Positions 63,292-64,000 of a DNA stretch of 64,000 bases are shown in pieces (the first letter of the stretch is position 1; every line of letters begins with the position of its first letter). Source of the stretch: Siphonodentalium dalli (Eukaryota > Mollusca > Scaphopoda > Gadilida > Siphonodentaliidae); contig CP136061.1 of assembly GCA_032622095.1 (NCBI GenBank), forward strand, positions 83,612,324 through 83,676,323. Direction: 5' to 3'. Position numbers and translations under genes: made by a program. Under the pieces are notes generated by a model. That model worked only from the letters and a program-made list of their open reading frames with translations. It did not search any database and had not been told where the DNA came from.

Positions 63292-63418
63292 CGTAAATCC
63301 TGAAATGGTAATACATTACTTCTGATTTAAAAGTAATGGTATAGGTAATTGTAATGTCAACATTTTGGACTGAAAATGAATGGCAATCAGTTTGAAATTT
63401 TCCAACCATAAACTTAAA

Positions 63419-64000
63419 GATGGATTAACTCTTTAAAGGTGGATTATCTCTTTGTAAACATGTATTATATAGTTATCGGGGTATAAAATATTAGATCTGA
63501 ATCGAAGACTCCTGTCCGGAAAAGCTACTATCGATTAATATTCATTTTATTTCGAATATTTTCTGGTCTAAAAAGGAGTGGTTGTTTAGCTAACGAACAA
63601 TAGTGGTTACTTTTAACAGAGACCAGAAATTGTATGGTGTAATTTTGAAACAAATTAACATTAATTATACCAATATCGCTTATAACTATGCTTTCTGTCG
63701 CTATATGGTATAACCCGAATGACTGTTCTAAAAATAGACGGCCCAATAAAATATTCGAAATAAATCAATATTAATTGATAGAAGCCTTCTCGGACAGGGG
63801 TCTTTAGTTCATATTTATTATGTTATACCCACGCAACTATTTCAAATTTGTTAATTAAAGAGATAAACCATCTTACAATAACAATATTAGATAGTTTCCT
63901 GAGTGTGAAATAATGCGTATGAAATGAAAATCCCTGCCCGGAAACGCTTCTATCAATTAACATTGATCTTATTTCGAATATTTTATTATAAAATGAGATG
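63419..64000. mobile_element. Family T copies at the window edge
   Basis: A copy with a short duplicated left tip (ttaaagatggattaactctt then taaaggtggattatctctt) runs 63434 to ~63873. Another begins near 63890 and leaves the window. Confidence 0.7.

Overview
This is a eukaryotic window, AT-rich and dominated by introns and repeats. It has no bacterial-style operons. Its spliced exons, degenerate non-LTR retrotransposons, TTAA-flanked MITEs, foldback elements and minisatellites fit an invertebrate metazoan. A secreted PAN-plus-ILEI protein and the repeat style suggest a lophotrochozoan, probably a mollusc. That taxonomic call is inference.

Main result: one plus-strand gene can be assembled across almost the whole window from six exons (3550-3877, 25557-25648, 44864-44938, 50430-50546, 56000-56120, 58290-58390). 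Every junction has GT/AG ends and compatible phase. The joined CDS is 834 nt, 277 codons plus stop. It encodes a signal peptide, a six-cysteine PAN/apple domain and an ILEI (FAM3-like) domain. Everything else lies upstream, inside the five introns (about 21.7, 19.2, 5.5, 5.5 and 2.2 kb), or downstream.

Layout. 1-3549: upstream flank with a TTAA MITE, a minisatellite and a possible promoter. Intron 1 (3878-25556): a 19-bp minisatellite, a dead CR1/L2-like LINE with a TTAA MITE in its coding sequence, several degenerate tandem repeats, a dead L1/Tx1-like LINE, a duplicated minisatellite block and a foldback element with 16-bp-repeat arms. Intron 2 (25649-44863): four tandem copies of a ~4.06-kb unit (25835-42065), then a hAT-like fragment inside a diverged repeat field. 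Intron 3: a tRNA-derived SINE. Intron 4: a second foldback with 16-bp-repeat arms, open stretches resembling a broken NTR/TIMP-like gene, a 34-bp minisatellite and a two-hairpin MITE. Intron 5 and the downstream flank (58391-64000): mostly copies of a ~520-bp TTAA-flanked inverted-repeat element, some nested or with amplified ends.

A recurring theme is TTAA-targeted non-autonomous elements. A nearly perfect 67-bp palindrome occurs in 11 full copies plus one collapsed copy, inside elements with three different terminal inverted repeats.

Limits: gene structure was read by eye from splice signals, phase and domain resemblance. No alignments, transcripts or database searches were available.
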